Assembly (NCBI GenBank): GCA_964449115.1
Contig: CAYUXW010000043.1
Coordinates: 1-9,730 of the forward strand
Direction: 5' to 3'
Source of the DNA: UBA1783 sp964449115
GTDB lineage: Bacteria; Bacillota_I; Bacilli_A; Erysipelotrichales; Erysipelotrichaceae
Length of the DNA: 9,730 bases
The number at the start of each line of letters is the position of its first letter. Position 1 is the stretch's first letter. Below are positions 1-5,772 of this stretch, piece by piece. The notes under the pieces are model-generated. The model ran no database searches, was not told the origin of the DNA, and saw nothing but the letters and a program-made list of their open reading frames with translations. The translations under genes were made by a program, and so were the position numbers.

Positions 1-355
1 CATCAAGATATTTTCTAAATCTCAGATAATCGTTGTTAGTCATCTTGGCAACTTCTATATTTGCAAGAACATTAAGAATATGGTTTATAGATGTTTCTAA
101 TCTTTTATAACCACTGATTTTTAAGGTTTGCTTTTTCTGCAGCAGGAGCATTTCAGCCACTTGAGAGAACGTTACCTTATTGGTTGGTAATTTGTCTTGG
201 TTGATTAAAAAAAGCGACTCAGCACGTTCTGCTTCTCTTTTGGTGTGATATTTTTTAGATTTGTATTTTTTAGAGACCCCATCTTTAGTAACGGTTACCG
301 AGTAGTACCATTGTCTGCCATCTTTAGTTTTAGATTTTGATTTGTAGGTTGGCAT
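1..355 (-). CDS. int: Tyrosine-family phage integrase, N-terminal part (cut by window edge)
   Basis: Reading the minus strand from the ATG at 355 gives an open frame of 118 codons that leaves the window. It begins MPTYKSKSKTKDGRQWYYSV and continues with a run of lysines and KREAERAE. This is the pattern of the small three-stranded arm-binding (AP2-like) domain of phage tyrosine integrases, about residues 1-55. A helical stretch with 'TFSQVAEMLLLQKKQTLKISGYKRLETSI' character (split here only for description) follows, matching the SAM-like core-binding domain. The catalytic domain with its R-K-H-R-Y residues would lie outside the window and is not seen. The ATG sits 3 nt after the repressor stop codon, and its SD (AAGGA, 367-371 on the minus strand) lies inside the last repressor codons, so the two genes are probably co-transcribed and translationally linked. 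The role is inferred: site-specific integration and excision of the element. Confidence 0.85.
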   Translation of the reverse strand, partial: MPTYKSKSKTKDGRQWYYSVTVTKDGVSKKYKSKKYHTKREAERAESLFLINQDKLPTNKVTFSQVAEMLLLQKKQTLKISGYKRLETSINHILNVLANIEVAKMTNNDYLRFRKYLD

Positions 356-358
356 TGG

Positions 359-727
359 TTAGTCCTTATCTTTTCTTTTACTTACAATATAATTTGCATA
401 ATCTAACAAATCTTGCATTTCCTCATCTGTTAAATTTACTTCTTTGAAAAAATCTTCGAAATAAAATTGGAATCCACCTTCTTTTTTCAAAACTACTGGT
501 TTCTCAATATTGTCATAACCCATTAAAAAGGCTGGCGTAACATCTAATACTTGTGCAAACTCCCTTAATTTACGTACATCTAATCTATCAACTAATCCAT
601 TTTCATATCTACTAATTGTTGAATGATGCAAATTAACAATTTTGCCAAACTCAACCATTGTTAATTTCTTTTTCTTTCTACATTCTCTAATTCTTCGCCC
701 AATTTCAATTTTTTGTTGTTTTTCCAT
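359..727 (-). CDS. CI-like single-domain HTH repressor
   Basis: This 122-aa protein has an XRE/HTH_3 DNA-binding domain at about residues 8-70. The first HTH helix is around TMVEFGKIV (23-31), and the recognition segment HHSTISRYENG follows at 34-44. The last 40 residues carry LTDEEMQDLLDYANYIVSKR, a short helical tail. There is no S24/LexA-like autoprotease domain, so it resembles small ImmR-type repressors rather than lambda CI. The ATG at 727 has a good SD (AAAGGTGAT). It is transcribed away from cro from its own promoter and leads into the integrase gene. The likely job is to keep the rightward lytic operon off by binding the 728-885 region. No ImmA-like antirepressor protease is present in this window, so the route to induction is not evident. 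Confidence 0.85.
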   Translation of the reverse strand: MEKQQKIEIGRRIRECRKKKKLTMVEFGKIVNLHHSTISRYENGLVDRLDVRKLREFAQVLDVTPAFLMGYDNIEKPVVLKKEGGFQFYFEDFFKEVNLTDEEMQDLLDYANYIVSKRKDKD

Positions 728-753
728 AAAGACATCACCTTTCTTTCAATTAA

Positions 754-782
754 ATTGTAAATTATTTTATTGTTTATTACAA
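754..782 (-). promoter_or_regulatory. Predicted leftward promoter for repressor-integrase genes
   Basis: On the minus strand, TTGTAA (782-777) is followed after exactly 17 bp by TACAAT (759-754). This is a sigma-A-like -35/-10 pair matching consensus at 4/6 and 5/6 positions. It would start RNA near 747, giving a leader of about 20 nt with the AAAGGTGAT SD before the repressor ATG. TTGTAA and TTACAA on the plus strand also make the two boxes an inverted pair, probably by chance. Confidence 0.6.
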
Positions 783-788
783 ATTTTT

Positions 789-813
789 TGTGCATTTTAA
801 TAAAAAAATGTGC
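789..813. promoter_or_regulatory. Paired TGTGC half-sites between the divergent promoters
   Basis: Two direct copies of TGTGC (789-793 and 809-813) lie 20 bp apart, about two helical turns, between the -35 boxes of the leftward and rightward promoters. The same pentamer forms the arms of the perfect inverted repeats at 856-870 and 1090-1104. The second arm (GCACA) is not recognisable here, so these would be half or degenerate sites. Binding by the repressor or Cro is inferred from position only. Confidence 0.4.
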
Positions 814-821
814 GAAAGTGC

Positions 822-850
822 TTGATTTTATTAAATAATGCTTTTATAAT
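822..850 (+). promoter_or_regulatory. Predicted rightward early promoter (cro operon)
   Basis: TTGATT (822-827), a 17-bp spacer and a perfect TATAAT (845-850) make a strong sigma-A-type promoter. The expected start site, about 857, falls inside the inverted repeat 856-870, which would let a bound regulator block initiation. It is the only convincing rightward promoter seen upstream of the replication operon. Confidence 0.75.
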
Positions 851-855
851 GAAAA

Positions 856-870
856 TGTGCATAACGCACA
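856..870. promoter_or_regulatory. Inverted repeat at the early transcription start (candidate operator)
   Basis: TGTGC-ATAAC-GCACA is a perfect 5-bp inverted repeat with a 5-bp centre. It overlaps the predicted +1 of the rightward promoter and ends 3 nt before the cro SD. A nearly identical copy follows the cro stop codon (1090-1104). It is most simply an operator for the repressor and/or Cro. In RNA it could also form a short 5'-end hairpin next to the SD. Confidence 0.6.
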
Positions 871-888
871 AGAAAGGAGAAACAAATG
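867..888 (+). repeat. Leader/translation-start repeat, copy 1
   Basis: Twenty-two bases from CACAAGAAAGG through the cro ATG are identical to 1212-1233, which end in the ATG of the next gene. The block contains AAGGAG (874-879), 6 nt from the start codon. It confirms both starts and shows that the two leaders share a recent common origin. Confidence 0.9.
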
Positions 889-1089
889 CAAATTAACAAA
901 TTAAAAGCTAAAATGGTGGAACTTGGTTATACACAAGAAGATATTGCTAAACAAATAGGTCTTTCTAATTCTTCATTAAATTTAAGAATGACAGAGCGTG
1001 TAGATTTTAAATTGCCGGAAATAGTTGACCTTCAAAAAGTTCTTAATCTAACTAATGATGATGTGATAGCAATTTTTTTTGAAGATTAA
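886..1089 (+). CDS. Cro-like small HTH regulator
   Basis: This 67-aa protein is essentially one HTH domain. YTQEDIAKQIG (15-25) forms the first HTH helix and turn, and LSNSSLNLRMT (26-36) the recognition helix. A helical tail around LPEIVDLQKVLNLTNDDV follows, typical of small XRE-type phage regulators. It is the first gene behind the rightward promoter, divergent from the repressor, the usual position of Cro. The ATG is supported by AAGGAG at 874-879. The last codons contain an eight-T run (1073-1080). A role in shutting down repressor synthesis when the lytic programme starts is inferred from position and fold, not from a recognised family member. Confidence 0.8.
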   Translation: MQINKLKAKMVELGYTQEDIAKQIGLSNSSLNLRMTERVDFKLPEIVDLQKVLNLTNDDVIAIFFED

Positions 1090-1114
1090 TGTGCGTAAAG
1101 CACAATAGTTGTGC
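1090..1114. promoter_or_regulatory. Second TGTGC inverted repeat plus half-site after cro
   Basis: TGTGC-GTAAA-GCACA (1090-1104) begins directly after the cro stop codon and matches the operator at 856-870 in both arms and most of the centre. An extra TGTGC follows at 1110-1114, again 20 bp from the previous left arm, the same spacing as 789/809. There is no T-run behind it, so it is not an intrinsic terminator. It is likely an additional regulator binding site or an RNA structure. Confidence 0.5.
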
Positions 1115-1197
1115 AAGAAAGCAAATCAGCCCTATAGCAATTGGTTTAACTATTACCCCTACCAATTACACCCACATTGTAAAACGTTGCTTAAAAA

Positions 1198-1212
1198 GGC
1201 TTAAAACGAGCC
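1198..1212 (+). promoter_or_regulatory. Small hairpin in front of the second leader
   Basis: GGCTT-AAAAC-GAGCC can form a 5-bp stem (one G-U pair) with a 5-nt loop in RNA. It ends 6 nt before the AAGGAG of the next gene. The cro leader has the same geometry, a 5-bp stem and 5-nt loop just before the same SD block, although the stem sequences differ. The rest of the 1115-1197 spacer shows only a weak 7-bp inverted pair (AATTGGT 1139-1145, ACCAATT 1161-1167). Confidence 0.3.
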
Positions 1213-1233
1213 ACAAGAAAGGAGAAACAAATG
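1212..1233 (+). repeat. Leader/translation-start repeat, copy 2
   Basis: This is the exact second copy of the 22-base block at 867-888, placing AAGGAG (1219-1224) 6 nt before the ATG at 1231. It supports the start of the following 80-aa gene. Confidence 0.9.
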
Positions 1234-1473
1234 GACTACACATACGAACAACAGTTGGAAATACTTCAAAAATTTTATCTCACAAGTGCAGATATTCGTA
1301 AGTTAGTTCCAATTGGCGAAAAACAATCATATCAAGTGATTAACGAAATCTTGGAAGATATGGAATCTAATAATATTCCAATCTTCAAATGTAGGCCAAA
1401 GTTAGTGCCTACCAAGTACGTTATTGAAAAATTAAAAATTGATGTTCGCCATATTAAGAGGATGGCGAAGTAG
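1231..1473 (+). CDS. Small excisionase-like HTH protein
   Basis: This 80-aa basic protein has YLTSADIRKLVPIGEKQSYQ (16-35) as a likely helix-turn-helix, the helix QVINEILEDMES (35-46), then a short beta-like segment PIFKCRPKLVPTKYV and a final helix. This layout, with HTH, hairpin 'wing' and a helix starting P-T-K, is common in short MerR/Xis-type and DUF3173-like proteins of phages and integrative elements. It lies between cro and the replication genes, where phages often carry an excisionase or accessory early regulator. The start is fixed by the duplicated leader with AAGGAG. Whether it directs excision with the integrase or regulates transcription cannot be told from sequence alone. Confidence 0.6.
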   Translation: MDYTYEQQLEILQKFYLTSADIRKLVPIGEKQSYQVINEILEDMESNNIPIFKCRPKLVPTKYVIEKLKIDVRHIKRMAK

Positions 1474-1490
1474 AAAAGAGGTGATTAGTA

Positions 1491-2786
1491 ATGCTGAAAT
1501 TATACGACCACCAAAAAGAAGCTTTAGAACTTACTCATGGTTTAAATCGAGTTGCCTACTTTTATGATATGGGATTAGGTAAGACATTCATAGGTTCAGA
1601 AAAATTAATACAGTTGAATAACACCGTTAATCTAATTGTTTGCCAGAAGTCAAAGATTGATGACTGGTTGAAGCATTTTAAAAAATATTATGCAAGCGAA
1701 GAAATGGACTATTGTCAGTCAGATTTAATTGTAGATTTAACTGACCATAAAAAATTGGAAAGATTTGTGGAACTATCCAACGAATATATCCCCCATTTAT
1801 TAATAGGTGTCATCAATTATGACCTGATTTGGCGAAGACCTGAACTGCTTAAATTAAAAGATTTCACCTTATTACTTGATGAATCAAGTTTAATTCAGAA
1901 CTCTACTGCTAAGAGAACCAAGTTCATATTAAAAATGAAACCTAAAAACGTAATACTTCTCAGTGGTACTCCCTGCAGTGGTAAATATGAGCACCTGTGG
2001 ACTCAGTCCAAGCTGTTAGGCTGGGATATTAAAAAATCAACATATGAACAGCAATACATAAATTGGCGACTGTTGGACCTTGGACCAAGAATGGTAAGGA
2101 TAGTTGATAAAAAGAACCCTTACAAGAATGTGGAAAGGTTAAAATCTAAACTTCGTGAAAACGGTGCCTTATTTAAAAAAACTGAAGAGGTAATGGATTT
2201 ACCAGAACAGACATTTATCAATGTCAGATGTAAACCCATTCCTCAGTATAAAAAATTCTTGAAAGACAAAATTATAAAAATTAATGACCGTGAACTTGTA
2301 GGCGATACCAACCTTACTTTAAGGTTATATGCTCGAATGCTTTGTGGCCAATATAACCCTAACAAGTTAGAAGCCTTAGAAGATTTAATTAATTCTACAA
2401 ATGACAGGTTAATAATCTTCTACAACTTCAATGAAGAGTTATATCAAATCAAATCAGTCATTAAAGATAGGCCAATATCTTACATTAATGGCCAAGTTAA
2501 AGATTTAACAAACTATGAAAATGAAGATGATTCCATAACTTTAGTTCAGTATCAGGCTGGTTCTAAAGGTCACAATCTTCAAAAAGCCAACCAGATAATT
2601 TATTTCTCACCAACTGAAAAATGTGAGGACTGGATGCAGTCTATAAAAAGAATCCACCGTATTGGCCAAAAAAATAACTGCTTCTACTACAAGCTGATTA
2701 CTGAAGGCACGGTTGAAGAAGGCATTTATAGAGCATTAGAAAGGGGTACGGATTATACAGATGAATTATTCCGAGAAGAACTTTGA
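1491..2786 (+). CDS. SNF2-family DEAD/H-type helicase/translocase
   Basis: The 431-aa protein carries the SNF2/SF2 motifs in order. Motif I is DMGLGKT (26-32, Walker A). Motif II is LLLDESS (127-133, a DESS variant of DExH). Motif III is LLSGTP (156-161). Motif V lies around QAGSKGHNL (355-363), and motif VI is QSIKRIHRIGQ (383-393) with the arginine finger. It is shorter than chromatin-type SNF2 proteins and has no visible accessory domain, as usual for phage replication-module versions. It is expected to be an ATP-driven dsDNA translocase that remodels forks or recombination intermediates. The ATG has a good SD (GAGGTGAT). Its 3' end overlaps the nuclease gene by 26 nt, so the two products probably work together. 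Confidence 0.9.
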   Translation: MLKLYDHQKEALELTHGLNRVAYFYDMGLGKTFIGSEKLIQLNNTVNLIVCQKSKIDDWLKHFKKYYASEEMDYCQSDLIVDLTDHKKLERFVELSNEYIPHLLIGVINYDLIWRRPELLKLKDFTLLLDESSLIQNSTAKRTKFILKMKPKNVILLSGTPCSGKYEHLWTQSKLLGWDIKKSTYEQQYINWRLLDLGPRMVRIVDKKNPYKNVERLKSKLRENGALFKKTEEVMDLPEQTFINVRCKPIPQYKKFLKDKIIKINDRELVGDTNLTLRLYARMLCGQYNPNKLEALEDLINSTNDRLIIFYNFNEELYQIKSVIKDRPISYINGQVKDLTNYENEDDSITLVQYQAGSKGHNLQKANQIIYFSPTEKCEDWMQSIKRIHRIGQKNNCFYYKLITEGTVEEGIYRALERGTDYTDELFREEL

Positions 2787-3054
2787 GAATAAAGTTCGTA
2801 GATTCCTAAGAGGTCAGGGGTGCTGGGTATTAAAGACCTGGGGTGGTGGATACCAACGTTCTGGGTTACCTGATTTGTTGATTTGCTGCAACGGTTACTT
2901 TGTAGCTGCAGAACTTAAATCTGATACTGGTAAACCAAGTCAACTGCAGTTATGGAATATCCAAAAAATCAAAGAAGCTGGTGGCAAGGCTTTAGTGCTT
3001 TATCCCAAAGATTACGAGGAGTTTAAAAAATTAATAAAGGAGTTGAAAAAATGA
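2761..3054 (+). CDS. VRR-NUC domain nuclease
   Basis: This 97-aa protein is a complete, minimal VRR-NUC (PD-(D/E)XK superfamily) nuclease. GCWVLKTWGGG (20-30) is followed by GLPDLLI with the catalytic Asp (D38), and FVAAELKSDTGKPSQLQ holds the E-x-K pair (E51, K53) and the conserved Q after the K-P-S segment. Family members cut branched or Holliday-type DNA, as known for the VRR-NUC domain of FAN1 and for phage stand-alone forms. The start lies inside the end of the SNF2 gene. The nearest SD-like run (AAGGGG, 2739-2744) is about 16 nt upstream, longer than ideal, so translation probably depends on coupling to the upstream gene. The stop overlaps the next ATG (ATGA). Confidence 0.9.
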   Translation: MNYSEKNFENKVRRFLRGQGCWVLKTWGGGYQRSGLPDLLICCNGYFVAAELKSDTGKPSQLQLWNIQKIKEAGGKALVLYPKDYEEFKKLIKELKK

Positions 3055-4913
3055 AATGGTCACATAGTCGTGTGAGTACATATCAGCAATGTCCCTATAA
3101 ATACCAACTCAAATATGTTGAAAAATTGAAAACCATCCCTAACTGGGATGATACCAGTAATCCGTTAATTATCGGGAATGCATTACATGCTGCTTTGGAA
3201 AAAGGTGCTGATGCAGCAGTGGATGAATACTACATGAGCTATCCGGTAATCAATGATCTGCATGTCAATGAGGCTATAAAGATAGAAATTTTAGCCAGAC
3301 AGCTTCAGCTTCCGCCGGGAAGATTCGAGGTGCCGATTAACACAGATACATTTACCGGCTTTATTGACTACCTTACTGATGAAGGTGATATTTACGACTT
3401 CAAGTATTCCAACAAACAGGAAGACTATCTGAATAGTTCGCAGATACACCTCTACAGATACTATTACCAGCTATCCACTGGTAATAAAATACGTAACCTG
3501 TACTACATATTCTTCCCCAAAACATTTATTAGGCAAAAAAAGTTGGAATCACTGTACGAGTTTAGAAAAAGAATTGAAACAGATCTGTCTGATAAACCGA
3601 TTAACAAAACACAGGTTACGTATGATGAGCAGAAAGTCAAAGAGTTTATCTGGGCTACTGATTACATAGCCAAAAGAAAAACCTTTGATAGGAACCAGAA
3701 CGATAACTGTATCTGGTGTGAATATAGAGAGTTTTGTGAAAGTGAAAGGAGCATAGATTACATGATTTTACCAAAAAACGAACGTTTGCAAAACGAAGTG
3801 GTGCAAAAGAAAAAAATTTATTTATATGGTGCGCCATTCAGCGGCAAGACTTATCTTGCTAATCAGTTTCCAGACATGCTGCTATTAAGTACGGATGGAA
3901 ACTACACTCATCTGCCTGGTGGTATTCCACCTCATATTGACATTAAAAACGAGGTCAAGATGGACGGTAGATTAAAAAGAACTAAGCTGGCATGGACTGT
4001 ATTTAAAGATGTTATTGATGAGTTAGAGAAAAAAGAAAACACCTTTAAATCGCTAGTGCTGGACTTGGTAGAGGACATTTATGAGGCATGTCGTTTATTC
4101 ATGTATGACCAGATGGGTATTACACATGAATCAGATGACAGCTTCAGAGCTTGGGACAAGGTGAGAACTGAGTTTTTATCAACTATGAAAAGATTTGTGA
4201 ATCTGGATTATGAAAACATTATCTTAATTTCTCATGAAGACACATCTAAAGATTTGACCAAGAGAACTGGTGACAAGATTACAACCATCAGACCAAACAT
4301 GAATGAGAAGGTAGCTAATAAACTGGCTGGAATGGTTGACATTGTAATCAGGGTTGCAGTTATTGATGGTCAGAGACTTCTGATGTTTAAAAATGATGAA
4401 GTTGTCTTTGGTGGAGGTAGACTGACATTCAACGAAACTGAAATTCCAAACGATTATAACGAGTTAATGAGAGTCTATGAAACTTCAAACGAGCTGATCA
4501 GTGCAGTTGAACCAGTTAAAAAACCTAGAAAAAAGGCTGACGAAGTTAAGCCAGCTGGAAGAAGATCAAGAACCAAGGCTGTTGAAGAAGAGGAAGAGGA
4601 AATTAACATTGATGAAATTACAGATGATGTTGATGAGGCACTAGATGATGATATTAGATATGAAGAATATCTTTATCAAACTGAACCAACAGTTACTAGA
4701 AGAACAAGAACTAAAACAGTTGAACAACCACAACTGGATATTGTGGAAGAAGAAGCTGTCAAACCAGCCAGAAAATCTAGAACAAAGGCCGCAGCAGTTA
4801 ATGAGGAACCGCCAACCCCAGCTAGAACATCAAGGGCCGGACAGGGACTGGTACCAATGGCCGAAATTTTAGAAGATGTTGTACCAAAAAGACAAAGAAA
4901 GAAAAGAGGATAA
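3051..4913 (+). CDS. Cas4/RecB-like Fe-S nuclease fused to Sak4/RecA-like ATPase
   Basis: The 620-aa protein has three regions. Residues 1-232 are a PD-(D/E)XK nuclease of the Cas4/RecB type: H46 in GNALH, D106 in GFID, D116 and K118 in YDFKYS, Q131 in QIHLY. C14, C220, C223 and C229 (C-x2-C-x5-C) fit a [4Fe-4S] cluster. Residues 250-485 are a Sak4-like P-loop ATPase: Walker A GAPFSGKT (260-267), Walker B LVLDLVED (335-342) and the sensor-like LISHE (392-396). Residues 490-620 are a disordered tail alternating basic R-x-R-T-K patches with acidic runs. In related phages the two enzymes are often separate neighbouring genes. The expected role is end resection coupled to strand annealing or exchange in recombination and replication. 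The start overlaps the previous stop (ATGA). An internal SD and ATG mark the domain junction (3745-3764). Confidence 0.85.
   Translation: MKWSHSRVSTYQQCPYKYQLKYVEKLKTIPNWDDTSNPLIIGNALHAALEKGADAAVDEYYMSYPVINDLHVNEAIKIEILARQLQLPPGRFEVPINTDTFTGFIDYLTDEGDIYDFKYSNKQEDYLNSSQIHLYRYYYQLSTGNKIRNLYYIFFPKTFIRQKKLESLYEFRKRIETDLSDKPINKTQVTYDEQKVKEFIWATDYIAKRKTFDRNQNDNCIWCEYREFCESERSIDYMILPKNERLQNEVVQKKKIYLYGAPFSGKTYLANQFPDMLLLSTDGNYTHLPGGIPPHIDIKNEVKMDGRLKRTKLAWTVFKDVIDELEKKENTFKSLVLDLVEDIYEACRLFMYDQMGITHESDDSFRAWDKVRTEFLSTMKRFVNLDYENIILISHEDTSKDLTKRTGDKITTIRPNMNEKVANKLAGMVDIVIRVAVIDGQRLLMFKNDEVVFGGGRLTFNETEIPNDYNELMRVYETSNELISAVEPVKKPRKKADEVKPAGRRSRTKAVEEEEEEINIDEITDDVDEALDDDIRYEEYLYQTEPTVTRRTRTKTVEQPQLDIVEEEAVKPARKSRTKAAAVNEEPPTPARTSRAGQGLVPMAEILEDVVPKRQRKKRG
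3745..3764 (+). promoter_or_regulatory. Internal SD and ATG at the nuclease/ATPase junction
   Basis: AAAGGAG (3745-3751) is followed after 10 nt by an in-frame ATG (3762-3764, Met238). It falls 9 residues after the last Fe-S cysteine and 22 residues before the Walker A glycine. Initiation here would give a free ATPase of 383 aa beginning MILPKNERLQ. The match to the SD is perfect over seven bases, but the spacing is at the long end of the normal range. Use in vivo is inferred. Confidence 0.5.
4560..4835 (+). repeat. Coding repeats: basic R-x-R-T-K motifs in acidic tail
   Basis: This part of the fusion gene encodes RRSRTKA (504-510), RRTRTKT (550-556), RKSRTKA (574-580) and a weaker ARTSRA (591-596). 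Between them are Glu/Asp-rich stretches such as six consecutive Glu after V511, and TDDVDEALDDD. The DNA copies have diverged in codon use, so the protein motif rather than the nucleotide repeat seems to be maintained. It looks like a flexible nucleic-acid or protein-binding tail. Confidence 0.6.
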
Positions 4914-4917
4914 AAAT

Positions 4918-5235
4918 ATGGAAAACAATTTAGTTTTATTTGAAAATCAATCATTAGATTTAATGAAACAATTATCTGATCTAAAAACTCAAAAAGAAAA
5001 ACTTGAAGAATTAGATAAAGAAATCAGATCACAATTATTAGAAGCTATGAACAAGTACGACATTATCAGTTTTAAAAACGATTATGTAAGTATCAGTAAT
5101 GTAGCACCAACTGAGTCAGTAAGTATTGACTTGAAAAAATTGGAAGAAAAAGAATCAGAACTTTATAACGAGTTACTTGCTGATTATCCAAAAGTAACTA
5201 AAAGAGCTGGTTATGTAAGAATCACAGTCAAATAA
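4918..5235 (+). CDS. Small coiled-coil phage protein of unknown function
   Basis: The 105-aa product starts MENNLVLFENQ. A strongly charged helical stretch, about residues 12-44 (LMKQLSDLKTQKEKLEELDKEI and onward in separate heptads), should form a coiled coil. The rest has YDIISFKNDYVSISNVAPTESVS and ends GYVRITVK, suggesting a small beta-containing domain. Short proteins of this pattern are common between recombinase and SSB genes in Bacillota phages, but I know no proven function. I chose the ATG at 4918 because AGAGGA lies 7 nt upstream. An in-frame ATG at 4876 would overlap the previous gene and lacks a comparable site. Context suggests an accessory factor of recombination or replication. 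Confidence 0.75.
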   Translation: MENNLVLFENQSLDLMKQLSDLKTQKEKLEELDKEIRSQLLEAMNKYDIISFKNDYVSISNVAPTESVSIDLKKLEEKESELYNELLADYPKVTKRAGYVRITVK

Positions 5236-5253
5236 TCAAGGAGGAATATAGAA

Positions 5254-5715
5254 ATGGCTGATATGTTTGAAAAATGGAATAAACAGATAAATGTTAACGA
5301 ATACTTAGATGAAATTGCTGAAATTGAGGCAAATGGTGGTTCAGTAAACTTTGAAGAAGTCCCATTTGGCTTGTATGAAGTAGAAGTTGAAAAATTAGAG
5401 TTAAGAGCTTCTAAAAAAGGTGACCCAATAGTGAGCATCTGGTTCAACATCATTGCTGGAGAAAAGAAAGGTCAGAAAATCTTTATGAATCAATTAGTTT
5501 TACAACCTTTCCAAATCTACAACACTAATGAATTTTTAAAGCAGCTGGATACTGATGTAGATGTTAAATTCACTGGCAAGTATTCAGATTACAACAATCT
5601 GATGATGGATATCAAGGAAGTCATTGATGCTGAGAAATTACAATATGCGCTTGAATATTCATCAAATGCCAAAGGTTACCCACAATTTAAAATCATGGAA
5701 GTATTTGAAGCTTAA
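5254..5715 (+). CDS. DUF669-type putative ssDNA-binding protein
   Basis: The 153-aa protein shows VPFGLYEVEVEKLELRAS, GDPIVSIWFNIIAGEKKGQKIFMNQLV, and further on KFTGKYSDYNNLMMDI. This is a beta-rich pattern matching the DUF669 family, which is found next to Sak-type recombinases and primases in Gram-positive phages and is generally regarded as a single-strand-binding-like protein. The family assignment is from recalled sequence pattern, and the SSB role is inferred from fold type and context. A near-perfect SD (AAGGAGG) precedes the ATG, suggesting high expression, as fits a stoichiometric DNA-coating protein. It sits between the recombination genes and the DNA polymerase, with a hairpin in the gap downstream. 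Confidence 0.75.
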   Translation: MADMFEKWNKQINVNEYLDEIAEIEANGGSVNFEEVPFGLYEVEVEKLELRASKKGDPIVSIWFNIIAGEKKGQKIFMNQLVLQPFQIYNTNEFLKQLDTDVDVKFTGKYSDYNNLMMDIKEVIDAEKLQYALEYSSNAKGYPQFKIMEVFEA

Positions 5716-5724
5716 TAAAGGTAT

Positions 5725-5740
5725 GGGAGCATTTGCTCCC
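5725..5740 (+). promoter_or_regulatory. GC-rich hairpin in front of the DNA polymerase gene
   Basis: GGGAGC-ATTT-GCTCCC forms a perfect 6-bp stem with a 4-nt loop, and GGTA (5720-5723) can pair with TACC (5745-5748) below it. No T-run follows, so it is not a normal intrinsic terminator. It lies in the 45-nt gap between the DUF669 stop and the polymerase start. It may modulate translation or mRNA processing there. Confidence 0.5.
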
Positions 5741-5754
5741 TGCCTACCAAGTAG

Positions 5755-5772
5755 AAAGGGGTGGTTCATATT
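5755..5772 (+). promoter_or_regulatory. SD-like AAAGGGGTGG and unusual start of the polymerase
   Basis: AAAGGGGTGG (5755-5764) is the only SD-like run here. An in-frame stop at 5752-5754 forbids any earlier start. The GTG at 5761 lies inside the SD-like run, giving almost no spacing. An ATT codon at 5770 is properly placed behind it and would give MIFYDFEVF. No ATG is in frame before the exonuclease I motif. Confidence 0.5.

Noticed and set aside
1..360. attP site
   Set aside because: No convincing core or arm-site repeats are visible. It would normally lie beyond the end of the integrase gene, outside the window.
1073..1080. Eight-T run near the end of cro as a slippage or phase-variation site
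   Set aside because: It is three codons from the stop, so slippage would hardly change the protein. AT-rich DNA makes such runs common.
1090..1104. Intrinsic terminator after cro
   Set aside because: The stem is only 5 bp and no T-run follows. The same sequence overlaps the promoter start at 856-870, which fits an operator better.
1089..1301. 70-codon plus-strand open frame between cro and the next gene
   Set aside because: It lacks an SD, runs out of frame into the gene at 1231, has no domain-like pattern, and covers repeat and leader elements.
4676..4954. 92-codon minus-strand open frame
   Set aside because: It is a mirror of the biased codons of the acidic/basic tail of the fusion gene and has no SD.
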